From Mangrovivirga halotolerans (GTDB taxonomy: Bacteria; Bacteroidota; Bacteroidia; Cytophagales; Cyclobacteriaceae), in assembly GCF_026241165.1 (NCBI RefSeq), contig NZ_JAPFQN010000002.1, positions 186,001 to 250,000 of the forward strand: a stretch of DNA of 64,000 bases, read 5' to 3'. The notes beneath the pieces are model-generated. The model had not been told where the DNA came from. It did no database searches and saw nothing but the letters and a program-made list of their open reading frames with translations. Shown one piece after another: positions 1 through 9,226 of the stretch. The translations under genes were made by a program, and so were the position numbers. The number at the start of each line of letters is the position of its first letter. Within the stretch, counting starts at the first letter, position 1.

Positions 1-3
1 AAT

Positions 4-1392
4 ATGAGCGAAGTAAAACAAGGCACTATTTTAATAGTCGATGACAATGAAGATCTTCTCAGGGCAGCAAGGATTTTTTTAAAGCGACACTTTTTAAGAG
101 TAGATACAGAATCTAAACCTGAGAATATCCCAAATCTTCTTAACAATGAACATTATGATGTCATTCTTCTTGATATGAATTTCACTAAGGATGTGAGTAG
201 TGGTTCAGAAGGTTTTCATTGGTTAAATAAGATCCTTGAAATCGATTCGGCTGCTGTTGTGGTTTTAATTACTGCGTATGGCGATGTAGATCTTGCAGTA
301 CGTGCTATTAAAGAAGGTGCTACTGACTTCGTATTAAAACCCTGGGAAAATGAAAAATTATTGGGGACGTTATATTCTGCATTAAAATTGCGACAAAGCA
401 AACTGGAGGTAGATGCCTTGAAAGGAGAAAAGCAGCAGTTGTATGCTGATCTTGATAAGAAATTCTCTGAAATAATTGGTCAAAGCCCCGCCATGCAACG
501 TGTTTTTGAAACAATAGAAAGGGTTGCATCTACTGATGCCAATGTTTTAATTACCGGAGAAAATGGAACAGGAAAAGAATTGATTGCAAGAGCTATTCAT
601 CGTTCATCTCACCGTAGTGATGAAGCTTTTGTTTCTGTAGACCTGGGTGCAGTTACAGATACTCTATTTGAAAGTGAACTGTTTGGTCATGTTAAAGGAT
701 CTTTTACCGATGCTAAAGCAGATCGGGCAGGAAGATTCGAAATGGCTAATAAAGGCACCTTGTTCCTTGATGAAATTGGAAATATTTCACCAGCACATCA
801 GGCAAAATTATTGACTGTTCTTCAAAATAGAAGGGTAACTCGTGTTGGAAGCAATAAAGAAGTTGATATAGATATCCGATTGATCTCCGCTACTAACATG
901 CCATTAAACGAGATGGTTAATGGTGGTGGATTCAGACAGGATCTGTTATATCGAATCAATACGATTGAAGTTCAATTACCTGCATTGCGAGACAGAATTG
1001 AAGATATTCCTTTATTAACTGATCACTTCATTCAGCATTACACCAAAAAGTATAACAAGGAAGTGGTCAAAGCTAGTGAAGCAGCTATATCCAGAATGCA
1101 AAAATACCAATGGCCTGGAAATGTCAGGGAATTACAACATGCTATTGAGCGTGCAATAATAATGACTAATAATAAGATTATTCAGCCTGAGGATGTTTTC
1201 AGCAATCTTGGAGCTCCACATTCTAAAAGTTTTAATGAAGAAAGTCTGGACCAATTGAATATTGAGGAAGTCGAAAAAATCCTCATTAGAAAAGCACTTA
1301 AGAAATTTAATGGAAATGTTACTCAGGCAGCACAGGAATTAGGGCTGACCCGGTCATCATTATATAGGAGGTTAGAGAAATATGGTCTTTAA
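4..1392 (+). CDS. Sigma-54-dependent response regulator, NtrC family
   Basis: A three-domain activator of sigma-54 promoters. The receiver domain is about residues 8-125, with acidic pair D13-D14, likely phospho-acceptor D57 and the KPW lysine near 113. The AAA+ domain is about 155-385, with Walker A GENGTGKE and the Walker B-like LFLDEIGN. A Fis-type helix-turn-helix lies at the C-terminus (about 425-460). The sigma-54 contact loop reads GSFTDA (residues 232-237) instead of canonical GAFTGA, a variant I associate with Bacteroidota regulators of this class. The histidine kinase start overlaps its end by 11 bases, so the two form a two-component pair. The gene starts 3 bases into the window, so its promoter is outside. 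Confidence 0.93.
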   Translation: MSEVKQGTILIVDDNEDLLRAARIFLKRHFLRVDTESKPENIPNLLNNEHYDVILLDMNFTKDVSSGSEGFHWLNKILEIDSAAVVVLITAYGDVDLAVRAIKEGATDFVLKPWENEKLLGTLYSALKLRQSKLEVDALKGEKQQLYADLDKKFSEIIGQSPAMQRVFETIERVASTDANVLITGENGTGKELIARAIHRSSHRSDEAFVSVDLGAVTDTLFESELFGHVKGSFTDAKADRAGRFEMANKGTLFLDEIGNISPAHQAKLLTVLQNRRVTRVGSNKEVDIDIRLISATNMPLNEMVNGGGFRQDLLYRINTIEVQLPALRDRIEDIPLLTDHFIQHYTKKYNKEVVKASEAAISRMQKYQWPGNVRELQHAIERAIIMTNNKIIQPEDVFSNLGAPHSKSFNEESLDQLNIEEVEKILIRKALKKFNGNVTQAAQELGLTRSSLYRRLEKYGL

Positions 1393-2740
1393 AAATTTTA
1401 TAATCGGAGTAATTTTCAGGGTAATAATTATTACTGCTTTTACTTGCCTGGCATGCCTGGCATTTATTAATGACGGCTTTTCACTTTTATTTTTTATCTG
1501 GGTTGTTTTTACGCTGTTCACAATGGGGAGCCTTATTTATTATTGTAATGATATCAATATAAAAGTTACCCGTTTTTTGGAATCGATAAGATATGCTGAC
1601 TTCAATTCAACTTTCAGTACTCACAATAATAAAGGAAAGACTTTTAAAATTATGAATAATGCATTTAATGAAGTTTTAAATGCATTTAAAAAGATACGGT
1701 CTGAAGCAGAGACACAAAACCTGGTATTATATACTGTTCTTCAACATATTCAAACCGGTATCATCTCATACAATTCTGAAGGTCGGATAGGCATAATAAA
1801 TAACTCGGCTAAAAAACTTCTTGGAATAGGTCAGATGAAAAACATAGAAGATCTGGAAGTAGTAAATAATAAATTGTACGAAACTTTCAAGAAATTAGGT
1901 CCTGGCCAGAATTATTTATTAAAAACTGATCCTGATACACAGCTTTCAATTAATACAACAGGACTCAAAATGGAGGGTCAGAACTGGACTTTAGTTGCCA
2001 TTCAGAATATCCAGAATGAGTTAAGAAAACACGAACTGGAAGCATGGCAAAATCTAACAAAGGTTTTGCGCCATGAGATCATGAACAGCATTACTCCAAT
2101 ATCGACATTAATAAGTTCTCTGAATGAGATCATTGTAGAAGATGCCAGCCAAATGGATAACGGTGATTTCAAAATCGAAGAAGAATCTTATCAAGACCTT
2201 TGTGACGGACTAAAAACGATTGAAAATCGCAGTCGTGGTCTGCTAAGGTTTGTCAATGCTTATCGGGAATACAGTAACATTCCTGAAACTGACATCAGAC
2301 CTGTCAATGTTAAGATCTTACTTCAGTCTATATTACAATTATTAAAAGAAGATTTTCAAAAAGACAATATTGAATTATTATGTGAAGTAAAACCTGATGA
2401 AATGATGATCAATGCTGATGAAGAGCTTATTGAAATGGTATTGATCAATTTACTTAAAAACGCAAGAGAAGCACTACTTCAACAAGAGAAAAGAAATATT
2501 GCTATTAAAGCATTCAATAACGGTCAAGGTCTTGGTTGTATTGCCGTAACCGATAATGGTCCCGGTATAGATCAATCTAAACTTGAACGGATATTCATAC
2601 CTTTTTATACTACTAAAAAAGAAGGATCAGGTATCGGCCTTGCACTGGCAAGACAAATCATGCAATTACATGGTGGTGATATAAAAACTCATTCAGAAGT
2701 AGGGAAAGAAACTACTTTCAGTTTACATTTCAGGGCTTAG
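1382..2740 (+). CDS. Membrane sensor histidine kinase, partner of the upstream NtrC-type regulator
   Basis: An inner-membrane kinase of 452 residues. Two hydrophobic segments lie near residues 5-27 and 33-54, followed by a HAMP/linker-like stretch, a PAS-like region (about 115-210) and the dimerisation/phospho-acceptor helix with H231 in VLRHEIMNSITP. The catalytic ATPase domain has the N box (LINLLKNAREA), the G1 box (DNGPGID) and the G2 box (GSGIGLALARQIM). The short periplasmic loop suggests it senses an intramembrane or cytoplasmic cue rather than a large external ligand. It overlaps the regulator gene by 11 bases, which implies translational coupling. The signal is not evident. Confidence 0.92.
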   Translation: MVFKNFIIGVIFRVIIITAFTCLACLAFINDGFSLLFFIWVVFTLFTMGSLIYYCNDINIKVTRFLESIRYADFNSTFSTHNNKGKTFKIMNNAFNEVLNAFKKIRSEAETQNLVLYTVLQHIQTGIISYNSEGRIGIINNSAKKLLGIGQMKNIEDLEVVNNKLYETFKKLGPGQNYLLKTDPDTQLSINTTGLKMEGQNWTLVAIQNIQNELRKHELEAWQNLTKVLRHEIMNSITPISTLISSLNEIIVEDASQMDNGDFKIEEESYQDLCDGLKTIENRSRGLLRFVNAYREYSNIPETDIRPVNVKILLQSILQLLKEDFQKDNIELLCEVKPDEMMINADEELIEMVLINLLKNAREALLQQEKRNIAIKAFNNGQGLGCIAVTDNGPGIDQSKLERIFIPFYTTKKEGSGIGLALARQIMQLHGGDIKTHSEVGKETTFSLHFRA

Positions 2741-2778
2741 AATATGCATTTTATAAAGTAATCGCGTAATTTAAATAG

Positions 2779-4416
2779 ATGGCACCATCTATTTTAAAAG
2801 AAAAATGGCTTTGGGTAATTCTAATTTCAATCATTTTGTTGATTGGATTAATATCTCTCAAATTTATTACTGAAAGAAAAGTCTTAAATGCCATCAACAA
2901 TGCTAAATCAGGACATAAGTTTGAAGTCCGCGATGTTGATCTTTCAATTTTTTCAGAAAGTGTCCGCTTATCTGGTATAAAAATATCACCTCACGATAGC
3001 TTAAAAAGAGACACCTCGAAAAATTATTTAGAAGCAACAGCTAATCAATTTTTATTATCAGGGATTTCAATACCTAAATTATTATTTAGTAATAAATTTG
3101 ATGCTAATCTGCTTCGTGTAGATAATCTTGATGTATCTCTATTTAGAAAACAAATCAATTCAACAGATTCAACTGATGTCACCCATCAGAATAGCCAAAA
3201 TCAGATATGGAAAATAATATCTTCAGGATTCCTTCTAAAAGGGCTTGAACTTAAAAATTCTAATTACAAGTTTTATTATTCACATGATAATACAAAACTT
3301 CAACTTAGCGCAGGACCAGTAAATATCAGGATCACTCAGATAAGAACGGATAGTGCAATGATCCATAGAGATAAACCTTATGATTTAAAAAATGCTGTCA
3401 TTTCCGTACACAATATCAAATATCATGATGTAGATAGTCTGTTTGATTATACGATTCAGGCAATGAATTATAAGAACAAAAAATTAACAATTAATGGAAT
3501 AAAATATATCCCAAATTATCCTGTTTATGAAACTTCTTTAAAAAAAGGATTCCAGACAGATATCCCGACTATTAAAGTGAAATCATTAACAATGTTTAAT
3601 CCTGTTATCGATTCACTGGATGCCTATATTAAATTAGATTCGATGTTAGTTGATTCTGTCCGTCTCGAATTGTTCAGAAACAAAACCCTTCCTCTTCCTA
3701 AACAACCAGTAAAACCCCTATTTGCCGGAATGATAAAGTCAACACCTGTTAAATTTTTCATCCCAAAACTTATACTAAAAAATTCTTTGGTAAAATATTC
3801 CGAAAAGCAGATCAATGTTAATGTAGACCTCTTAAAACTAAACATTACATCGTTAAACGCTGAGATATTCAATCTCACTAATCTTCAAGATAAAATCACC
3901 CTAAATAGTGATTATATAATAAATGCGCGGAGTAAATTCATGGATGGTACCGCCCTGGTAATTAATATCAAAGGAAATTATGATAGTCCCGGCCAAACAT
4001 TTACTGCAACAGGTAAACTCTCCAGCATGAAAATGTCTTCTTTAAACTCATTTATAACTCCTATAACCCACATGAAAATAGCCGGAAATTTAGAACCTTT
4101 AACTTTTTCTTTCACAGGAAATCATGATAGTTCATATGGATGGCTGTTAATGCCCTATACGAATCTAAAAGTAGAACTATTTCACAAGCACAAAACCACT
4201 AAAGAAAAACCTGTAGAAACATTTCTAGCCAACAAACTTTTAGATTCAAATAATCAGGTTGGAGACAAACATTTCCATTATGGGGAAATAAAATTTGACC
4301 GAGTTCAAACAAAATCTGTCTTTCATTTCATGGCAAACAGCTTGAAAACAGGAGCAATTTCAACATTATTAAGAAAACATAAAGGAATGCCTCCAAACTA
4401 TATCGCAACAGAATAA
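2779..4416 (+). CDS. Membrane-anchored AsmA/DUF748-like hypothetical protein
   Basis: 545 residues. One N-terminal transmembrane anchor (about residues 10-28) precedes a long, strand-rich, low-complexity-free ectodomain. The segment after the anchor (FEVRDVDLSIFSESVRLSGI) and the later repeated beta-strand pattern resemble AsmA/DUF748-type envelope proteins that face the periplasm. No catalytic motif is visible. It begins 38 bases after the kinase gene on the same strand and may be co-transcribed with the two-component pair. The family call rests on shape rather than a diagnostic motif, so a lineage-specific protein is equally possible. Confidence 0.5.
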   Translation: MAPSILKEKWLWVILISIILLIGLISLKFITERKVLNAINNAKSGHKFEVRDVDLSIFSESVRLSGIKISPHDSLKRDTSKNYLEATANQFLLSGISIPKLLFSNKFDANLLRVDNLDVSLFRKQINSTDSTDVTHQNSQNQIWKIISSGFLLKGLELKNSNYKFYYSHDNTKLQLSAGPVNIRITQIRTDSAMIHRDKPYDLKNAVISVHNIKYHDVDSLFDYTIQAMNYKNKKLTINGIKYIPNYPVYETSLKKGFQTDIPTIKVKSLTMFNPVIDSLDAYIKLDSMLVDSVRLELFRNKTLPLPKQPVKPLFAGMIKSTPVKFFIPKLILKNSLVKYSEKQINVNVDLLKLNITSLNAEIFNLTNLQDKITLNSDYIINARSKFMDGTALVINIKGNYDSPGQTFTATGKLSSMKMSSLNSFITPITHMKIAGNLEPLTFSFTGNHDSSYGWLLMPYTNLKVELFHKHKTTKEKPVETFLANKLLDSNNQVGDKHFHYGEIKFDRVQTKSVFHFMANSLKTGAISTLLRKHKGMPPNYIATE

Positions 4417-4477
4417 AATGAATTTTAAGATTTATAGGTGATTGACTATTTTTAGAAAAAACAAACCGCAAATACTT

Positions 4478-5386
4478 ATGAAAAAATATTTTGGTGTAGA
4501 TGTAGGAGGTACTAATATAAAAATCGGGGTTGTCAGTGAAAAAGGTAAGATCCTTGAGAAAATAAAATATAGCACTACTAAAGACAGGCCCGATGACACC
4601 ACCTTTATCAACCATTTTATTGAAGTAATGGGTAGTGAGATCAAACGGTTTCCGGAAATAGATAGAATAGGTATTGGATTGCCTGGAATGCTTTCTGGAG
4701 ATCGTAAGAAAATTCTCAATTTACCTAATATCCCAAATCTCGGAGGAAGGAAATTTTATAAAGAGCTCCAAAATGCTTTTCCTGACAAGGTATTTAAATT
4801 GGAAAATGATGCCAATGCAGCTGCCTTAGGAGAATACAATTTCGGCTCGGGTAAGATGCCAGAAACTTTTTTATTTATTACACTAGGCACTGGAGTGGGT
4901 TCAGGATTAATCTTTAATAAAAAGATCTTTAATGGAGGAAAAGGTAATGCCCTGGAACTTGGTCATATATTATCCGAAGATGGCAAGATTCTTGAGTCAT
5001 ATATCGGAAAAAAAGGAATCATGAGGATGACACTGAATATTCTTCAGGAACACCCGGAAAGTGAGATCAATGACCTAAAATCATTTCGCCCGAAAGATGT
5101 CGCACTTGCAGGATTAGAAGGTGATATTGTAGGAATCAAAGTTTTTCAAAAAGTTGGAGAACTTTTAGGAAAGGCGCTGGTTACCACTTTACGTCTTTTG
5201 GATATTAATGATATATATGTCGGCGGTGGATTGTCTGCCGGATTAAAAATCATTGAGCCAGAGATACGAAAAGTTTTGAGCCAATATCTTCCTGAATATT
5301 ATACGGAAGATTTAAAGATCAAAAAAGCTTCTTTGGGGAATAATGCAGGGATACTAGGAGCTGCATCTTTATGTATTGAAGATTAA
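4478..5386 (+). CDS. ROK-family sugar kinase-like protein without the usual zinc cysteines
   Basis: A cytoplasmic actin-fold kinase of 302 residues. It shows the phosphate-1 motif GVDVGGTNIKIG at the N-terminus, the catalytic-aspartate motif ENDANAAALGE, the LGTGVGSGLI loop, and the adenosine motif IYVGGGLSAG near the end. ROK proteins normally carry a zinc-binding CxCGxxGCxE stretch after the GHxxxxxxG segment. Here that region reads LGHILSEDGKILESYIG with no cysteines, so zinc binding is probably lost and substrate assignment (glucose, N-acetyl sugar, other) is not safe. I chose the ATG at 4478. A TTG 12 codons upstream would add residues that do not belong to the fold. The next gene starts 11 bases downstream. 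Confidence 0.85.
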   Translation: MKKYFGVDVGGTNIKIGVVSEKGKILEKIKYSTTKDRPDDTTFINHFIEVMGSEIKRFPEIDRIGIGLPGMLSGDRKKILNLPNIPNLGGRKFYKELQNAFPDKVFKLENDANAAALGEYNFGSGKMPETFLFITLGTGVGSGLIFNKKIFNGGKGNALELGHILSEDGKILESYIGKKGIMRMTLNILQEHPESEINDLKSFRPKDVALAGLEGDIVGIKVFQKVGELLGKALVTTLRLLDINDIYVGGGLSAGLKIIEPEIRKVLSQYLPEYYTEDLKIKKASLGNNAGILGAASLCIED

Positions 5387-5397
5387 ATTAACTTTTT

Positions 5398-5931
5398 ATG
5401 AGAAAATTAACATTTTTAAGCTTTACTGTAATTACATTTTTATTGAGCAGTTGCGAAACGATTGATAGTCTTACTCAATTTTATTACGACGAGGAAACTT
5501 CTTTTACTATTCCAGGTCAAACCAGTGTAGGCCTTATAGATAATATTACTACTCCTGAAGTTCAATCTAGCGGATCACAGGAATTTGAAAGTAATGATTC
5601 AAGGGCTGATATGGTGGAATCTTGCAAGCTGGTTGAATTAAATTTAACACTTAATTCTCCTGAAGCAGGTAATTTTGATTTTTTAAATGAGATCAATATT
5701 TATATTTCTGCTGAAGGTCTTCCGGAAAAACTGATCGCAACAGAAACGAATGTACCAACAGGAGTAACACAATTCAGCCTTGAAACTCAAGACGTAGATT
5801 TGGCAGAGTATATTAAAGCAGGAGCTTACACATTAAAAACTGATGTCACTACTGATCAGATACTAACTGAAGATCATGTTATAAATGTTTACTCTAACTT
5901 TTTTGTTGATGCAAAAATATTAGGTCAATAA
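5398..5931 (+). CDS. Small lipoprotein of unknown function
   Basis: 177 residues. A signal peptide ends in a lipobox (FLLSSC, Cys at residue 19), so the mature protein is probably lipid-anchored in the envelope. The rest is acidic and beta-rich with no motif I recognise. It follows the ROK gene by 11 bases and is followed by a strong hairpin terminator, so it is likely the last gene of that transcript. Confidence 0.7.
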   Translation: MRKLTFLSFTVITFLLSSCETIDSLTQFYYDEETSFTIPGQTSVGLIDNITTPEVQSSGSQEFESNDSRADMVESCKLVELNLTLNSPEAGNFDFLNEINIYISAEGLPEKLIATETNVPTGVTQFSLETQDVDLAEYIKAGAYTLKTDVTTDQILTEDHVINVYSNFFVDAKILGQ

Positions 5932-5947
5932 AAAGAAGAAAAAATAT

Positions 5948-5987
5948 AAAAAAAGCCCGCGATCAAATGATTGCGGGCTTTTTTTAT
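5948..5987. terminator. Bidirectional intrinsic terminator
   Basis: AAAAAGCCCGCGATC pairs with GATTGCGGGCTTTTT across an AAAT loop, with a T-run on one side and an A-run on the other. It can therefore end both the rightward lipoprotein transcript and the leftward DoxX transcript. Confidence 0.9.
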
Positions 5988-6418
5988 TTAAAGAATTTTG
6001 ATTTTCTCCTTTTTGAAATCCAGGCATCAAAAGAATATTTCCCGGGACCAACGATCATTAAAAATACACTTGCCAGAAAATAATGAAGTGCCGATTCCTG
6101 AGCTGAAAAGCCATCCTCACCATGAATTATAAACACAGCAACTAACATGGTTATTAAAACAGGAATTACAGCAAACCTAGTAAGTAAACCGACAATAATT
6201 AAAATTGCACAAATCACCTCGGCAATAATTACCAGTATAAGGCTTAATACAGAACCGAAACCCAAAGGATCAGGAAAAGTCTGACTTAAGGACTCAAAAT
6301 TGATCAATTTAGGAATTCCGTGTCCTAGTAACATACCACCAATTGCAGAACGGTAAATTAAAAGGGCTACTCCAAGAGACCGTGATCTAATAGTAGTTGA
6401 AAAGAATAGTTTTGACAT
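5984..6418 (-). CDS. DoxX-family membrane protein
   Basis: 144 residues with four predicted membrane helices. The family pattern is visible in GMLLGHGIPKL near the first helix, followed by helices rich in I/V/L, and a short basic C-terminal tail. DoxX proteins are integral inner-membrane proteins, sometimes linked to thiol stress or respiratory functions, but no substrate can be read from the sequence. The gene begins 11 bases after the alkaline phosphatase stop on the same strand, so the two are probably one transcript. Confidence 0.8.
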   Translation of the reverse strand: MSKLFFSTTIRSRSLGVALLIYRSAIGGMLLGHGIPKLINFESLSQTFPDPLGFGSVLSLILVIIAEVICAILIIVGLLTRFAVIPVLITMLVAVFIIHGEDGFSAQESALHYFLASVFLMIVGPGKYSFDAWISKRRKSKFFK

Positions 6419-6429
6419 AAAGAAGCCGG

Positions 6430-7635
6430 TTAAAACCCGAAAGCTTCCATCATTTTACTAAAAATTGCTGTATTTTCATAAGATCCTAAGAACAATGACT
6501 GTTGAGGTCCATATGCATACACCTGTACAGGAACTCCTGTATGATAATCTGTTGAAAATTTAGCTTCAACTTTTCCTTCTGTCAGGTCACCACTAATAAG
6601 AGTCAAACCTCCGGTTTCATGATCTGCGGTTACAATAACCAGAGTACCTTCATTTTGACTGGCAAACTTCAATGCTACTCCAATAGAACGATCAAAATCG
6701 TTAAATTCATTGATTACATATGCCAGATCATTATCATGACCTCCCCAATCAATTTGAGAACCTTCAACCATTAAAAAAAATCCTTTTTCATTTTTAGAAA
6801 GAAGTGAAAGAGCTTTTTCAGTAGCTGTCGGAAGAAACTCTCCTCTGGCAGGGTATTTATCCATCTCATCATCAGCAAATAAACCCGCTACTTTACCTTT
6901 TAAATTACCTTGTAATTCTTCAGGCTTCAATAAAAGATTATACCCTTTATTTTCAAGTTCCTCAAGAAGATTCCTTTTATCTTTTCGACTTTTAAAATAC
7001 TTCCTTCCTCCTCCTAAAAAAACATCAATATCGGTCTTTAAAAAATCTGCAGCGATCTCTTCATGCATACTCCGCTCGGGTTGATGAGCTATAAATGATG
7101 CCGGAGTTGCGTGAGTAATAGTACTTGTTGCTACTAGGCCGGTAGACAACCCATTATCTTCGGCTATTTCGAGAATAGTTTCTAAGGGTTTACCATTTGG
7201 GTCTACGCCAATTGCTCCATTGTAAGTCTTTTCTCCTGTACTAAAAGCTGTGGCTCCTGCGGCTGAATCTGTAATGTAGCTATCTGAAGAATTCGTTTTT
7301 GACTTGCCGACAATTTGAAAGTGATCTAAAAATAAATTTCCTTTATTAGCAGTCTTTCCTGAATAAACCTGAGCAGGGCCCATTCCATCTCCTATTAGAA
7401 GAATAATGTTTTTAACTTTAGTATTGTCAAAAGTATGCTTCAATTCCAAGTCAGTTTCATATGAATTTTTTGAAACATAAACCTGGCTTTCATTAAAGTT
7501 ATCATCACTCTTTATCTCACCAGAAAGAGTGTTTTGTCCATTATTCTCACCGTTATTTAATTTATTATCACATGAGAAATTAAATAATGCAATCAACGTG
7601 ATCACAATAGTGAGTTGAATCCTAATTTTAATCAT
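6430..7635 (-). CDS. Alkaline phosphatase, lipoprotein form
   Basis: 401 residues. A signal peptide with lipobox-like FNFSC (Cys at 22) points to an envelope-anchored enzyme. The PhoA-family two-metal site is intact: D83 in LLIGDGMG, nucleophile S124 in TDSAAGATAF, T177 in ITHATPASF, E291/D296/H300 in EGSQIDWGGHD, D338-H339 in TADHETGGL and H365 in DYHTGVPV. It should hydrolyse phosphomonoesters outside the cytoplasm to release phosphate. It sits upstream of the DoxX gene in transcript order, and I see no clear Pho-box-like repeat in front of it. Confidence 0.93.
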   Translation of the reverse strand: MIKIRIQLTIVITLIALFNFSCDNKLNNGENNGQNTLSGEIKSDDNFNESQVYVSKNSYETDLELKHTFDNTKVKNIILLIGDGMGPAQVYSGKTANKGNLFLDHFQIVGKSKTNSSDSYITDSAAGATAFSTGEKTYNGAIGVDPNGKPLETILEIAEDNGLSTGLVATSTITHATPASFIAHQPERSMHEEIAADFLKTDIDVFLGGGRKYFKSRKDKRNLLEELENKGYNLLLKPEELQGNLKGKVAGLFADDEMDKYPARGEFLPTATEKALSLLSKNEKGFFLMVEGSQIDWGGHDNDLAYVINEFNDFDRSIGVALKFASQNEGTLVIVTADHETGGLTLISGDLTEGKVEAKFSTDYHTGVPVQVYAYGPQQSLFLGSYENTAIFSKMMEAFGF

Positions 7636-7730
7636 GAATAAATCCTTATATAAAAATATAAAATTAGCATGAAAGGCTAATAAAATAAAACCCTTCCTGT
7701 TAACATACGATTAAATTTTAATTATGGTTA

Positions 7731-7761
7731 ATAAAAAAGTCCTCTCAAATTGGGAGGACTT
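7731..7761 (-). terminator. Intrinsic terminator of dnaN
   Basis: Read leftward, AAGTCCTC and GAGGACTT form an 8-base stem followed by a T-run. It lies 25 bases beyond the dnaN stop. Confidence 0.85.
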
Positions 7762-7785
7762 AATATTGTATATAAGAAGTTAATC

Positions 7786-8910
7786 TTAATTGTAATTGCT
7801 AAGCATAACCGGCATAACAAGCATTAAAATATCTTCGTTTTCATCTCCATTCTTAGGGAATATTAAACCAGCTCTATTAGGTGCTGAAAATTTCATCAAT
7901 ATTTCCTTAGAATCTACATTATTCAACATTTCGATAAGGAATTTCGCATTGAACCCTATTTCGAGGTCATCTCCATCGTGCTCACAACTCAGTCTCTCAT
8001 TAGCTTCATTACTGAAATCCAGGTCCTCAGCTGAAATCTGAAGTTCACTACCAGTAATCTTAAGTCTAACCTGGTGAGTAGTTTTATTCGCATAAATGCT
8101 GATCCTTCTTAGAGAACTTAAAAATTCACCCTTATCGATCGACATTTCGTTATCGTTATCCATTGGAATAACATTCTCATAATCAGGGAAACGCTCGTCG
8201 ATAAGTCGACAAATCATTTGAATATTGTTGAATTTAAAGAATGCATTAGTTGCATTATATTCAACATTTACATTTGTGTTATCTGAAGGTAAAGTAGCCT
8301 TCAATAGGTTAAGGGCCTTTCGTGGAATAATTATCGGGTGGTCTATATCTTCAGCGACATCTACCCTTCTGTAACGAACAAGTCTGTGACCATCTGTTGC
8401 CACAAACGTTGCGTTAGTATCTGTCAATTTCATATAGACACCAGTCATTGCCGGTCTCAATTCGTCATTGCTTGTCGCAAAGATCGTATTGTTCACAGCC
8501 TTTGAAAAGATATCTGTGCTTACGTTAAAAGAATACCCGTCACTAACCGTTGGTACCTTTGGAAAATCAGTTGCGTTTTCACCTGATAGTTTATATTTAC
8601 CATTATCAGAACTGATCTCTACAGCATAAGTATCTTCATCAATTGAAAAAGTTACTGGCTGCTCAGGTAAATTCTTTAATGTATCAAGTAATATTCTTGC
8701 CGGAACAGCTATGCTTCCACTTTCTTTTGATTCAACATCGATCTCTGTGATCATGCTGGTTTGAAGATCTGAAGCAGTTACGGTCAATTTACCTTCACTT
8801 ACTTCAAATAAAAAGTTTTCTAATATAGGTACTACCGGACTTGAGGTGATCACCCCGTTAATTCCGGAGAGTTGCTTCAGTAATGCTGATGATGAAACGA
8901 TGAACTTCAT
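7786..8910 (-). CDS. dnaN: DNA polymerase III beta sliding clamp
   Basis: 374 residues, the normal length for DnaN. It has the three repeated clamp folds and the characteristic N-terminus with SSALLKQLSGINGVI, the central YKLSGENATDFP and DELRPAMTGVYM segments, and the C-terminal LMLVMPVML that forms part of the partner-binding cleft. It encircles DNA and tethers the replicase and repair enzymes. No dnaA, recF or gyrB gene is next to it, and no DnaA boxes were seen nearby. It is monocistronic, with its own terminator. Confidence 0.98.
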   Translation of the reverse strand: MKFIVSSSALLKQLSGINGVITSSPVVPILENFLFEVSEGKLTVTASDLQTSMITEIDVESKESGSIAVPARILLDTLKNLPEQPVTFSIDEDTYAVEISSDNGKYKLSGENATDFPKVPTVSDGYSFNVSTDIFSKAVNNTIFATSNDELRPAMTGVYMKLTDTNATFVATDGHRLVRYRRVDVAEDIDHPIIIPRKALNLLKATLPSDNTNVNVEYNATNAFFKFNNIQMICRLIDERFPDYENVIPMDNDNEMSIDKGEFLSSLRRISIYANKTTHQVRLKITGSELQISAEDLDFSNEANERLSCEHDGDDLEIGFNAKFLIEMLNNVDSKEILMKFSAPNRAGLIFPKNGDENEDILMLVMPVMLSNYN

Positions 8911-9226
8911 AGTAACAGTTAAATCTTAGGTTCTGTTTAATGGGCGTAAAGATAAAATAAAGAGCGTAAGATTAAAAAAACACGCCTACTTTTCCTTACT
9001 ATTTCCTTTAGTCATTTTTAAACAACTAAAATTACCCTATTCAATAATAAATCAAAGGATTTTTAGATTATTCTCACCAATAAATTTTAAGATTATTACC
9101 AAATCGAAAAAGAATTTGACTTAATATTTTATATTTTTTTAAGATACAAGCACAGATGTAACATATTCAACATAGTGATAACCAATATATTTCAGATTGC
9201 AATCATTCTTTTGTAGTTTTAAAGAT
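8911..9226. other. Divergent intergenic region upstream of dnaN and the HELGH protease
   Basis: About 316 very AT-rich bases holding the promoters of both flanking genes. A TATCTTTA about 40 bases upstream of dnaN is a one-mismatch match to the TANNTTTG -7 element, but no proper -33 element could be placed. No DnaA-box-like TTATCCACA was found, so there is no support for a replication origin here. Confidence 0.4.

Noticed and set aside
8911-9226. Possible oriC next to dnaN
   Set aside because: No dnaA gene and no DnaA boxes in the region. AT-richness alone is not evidence.
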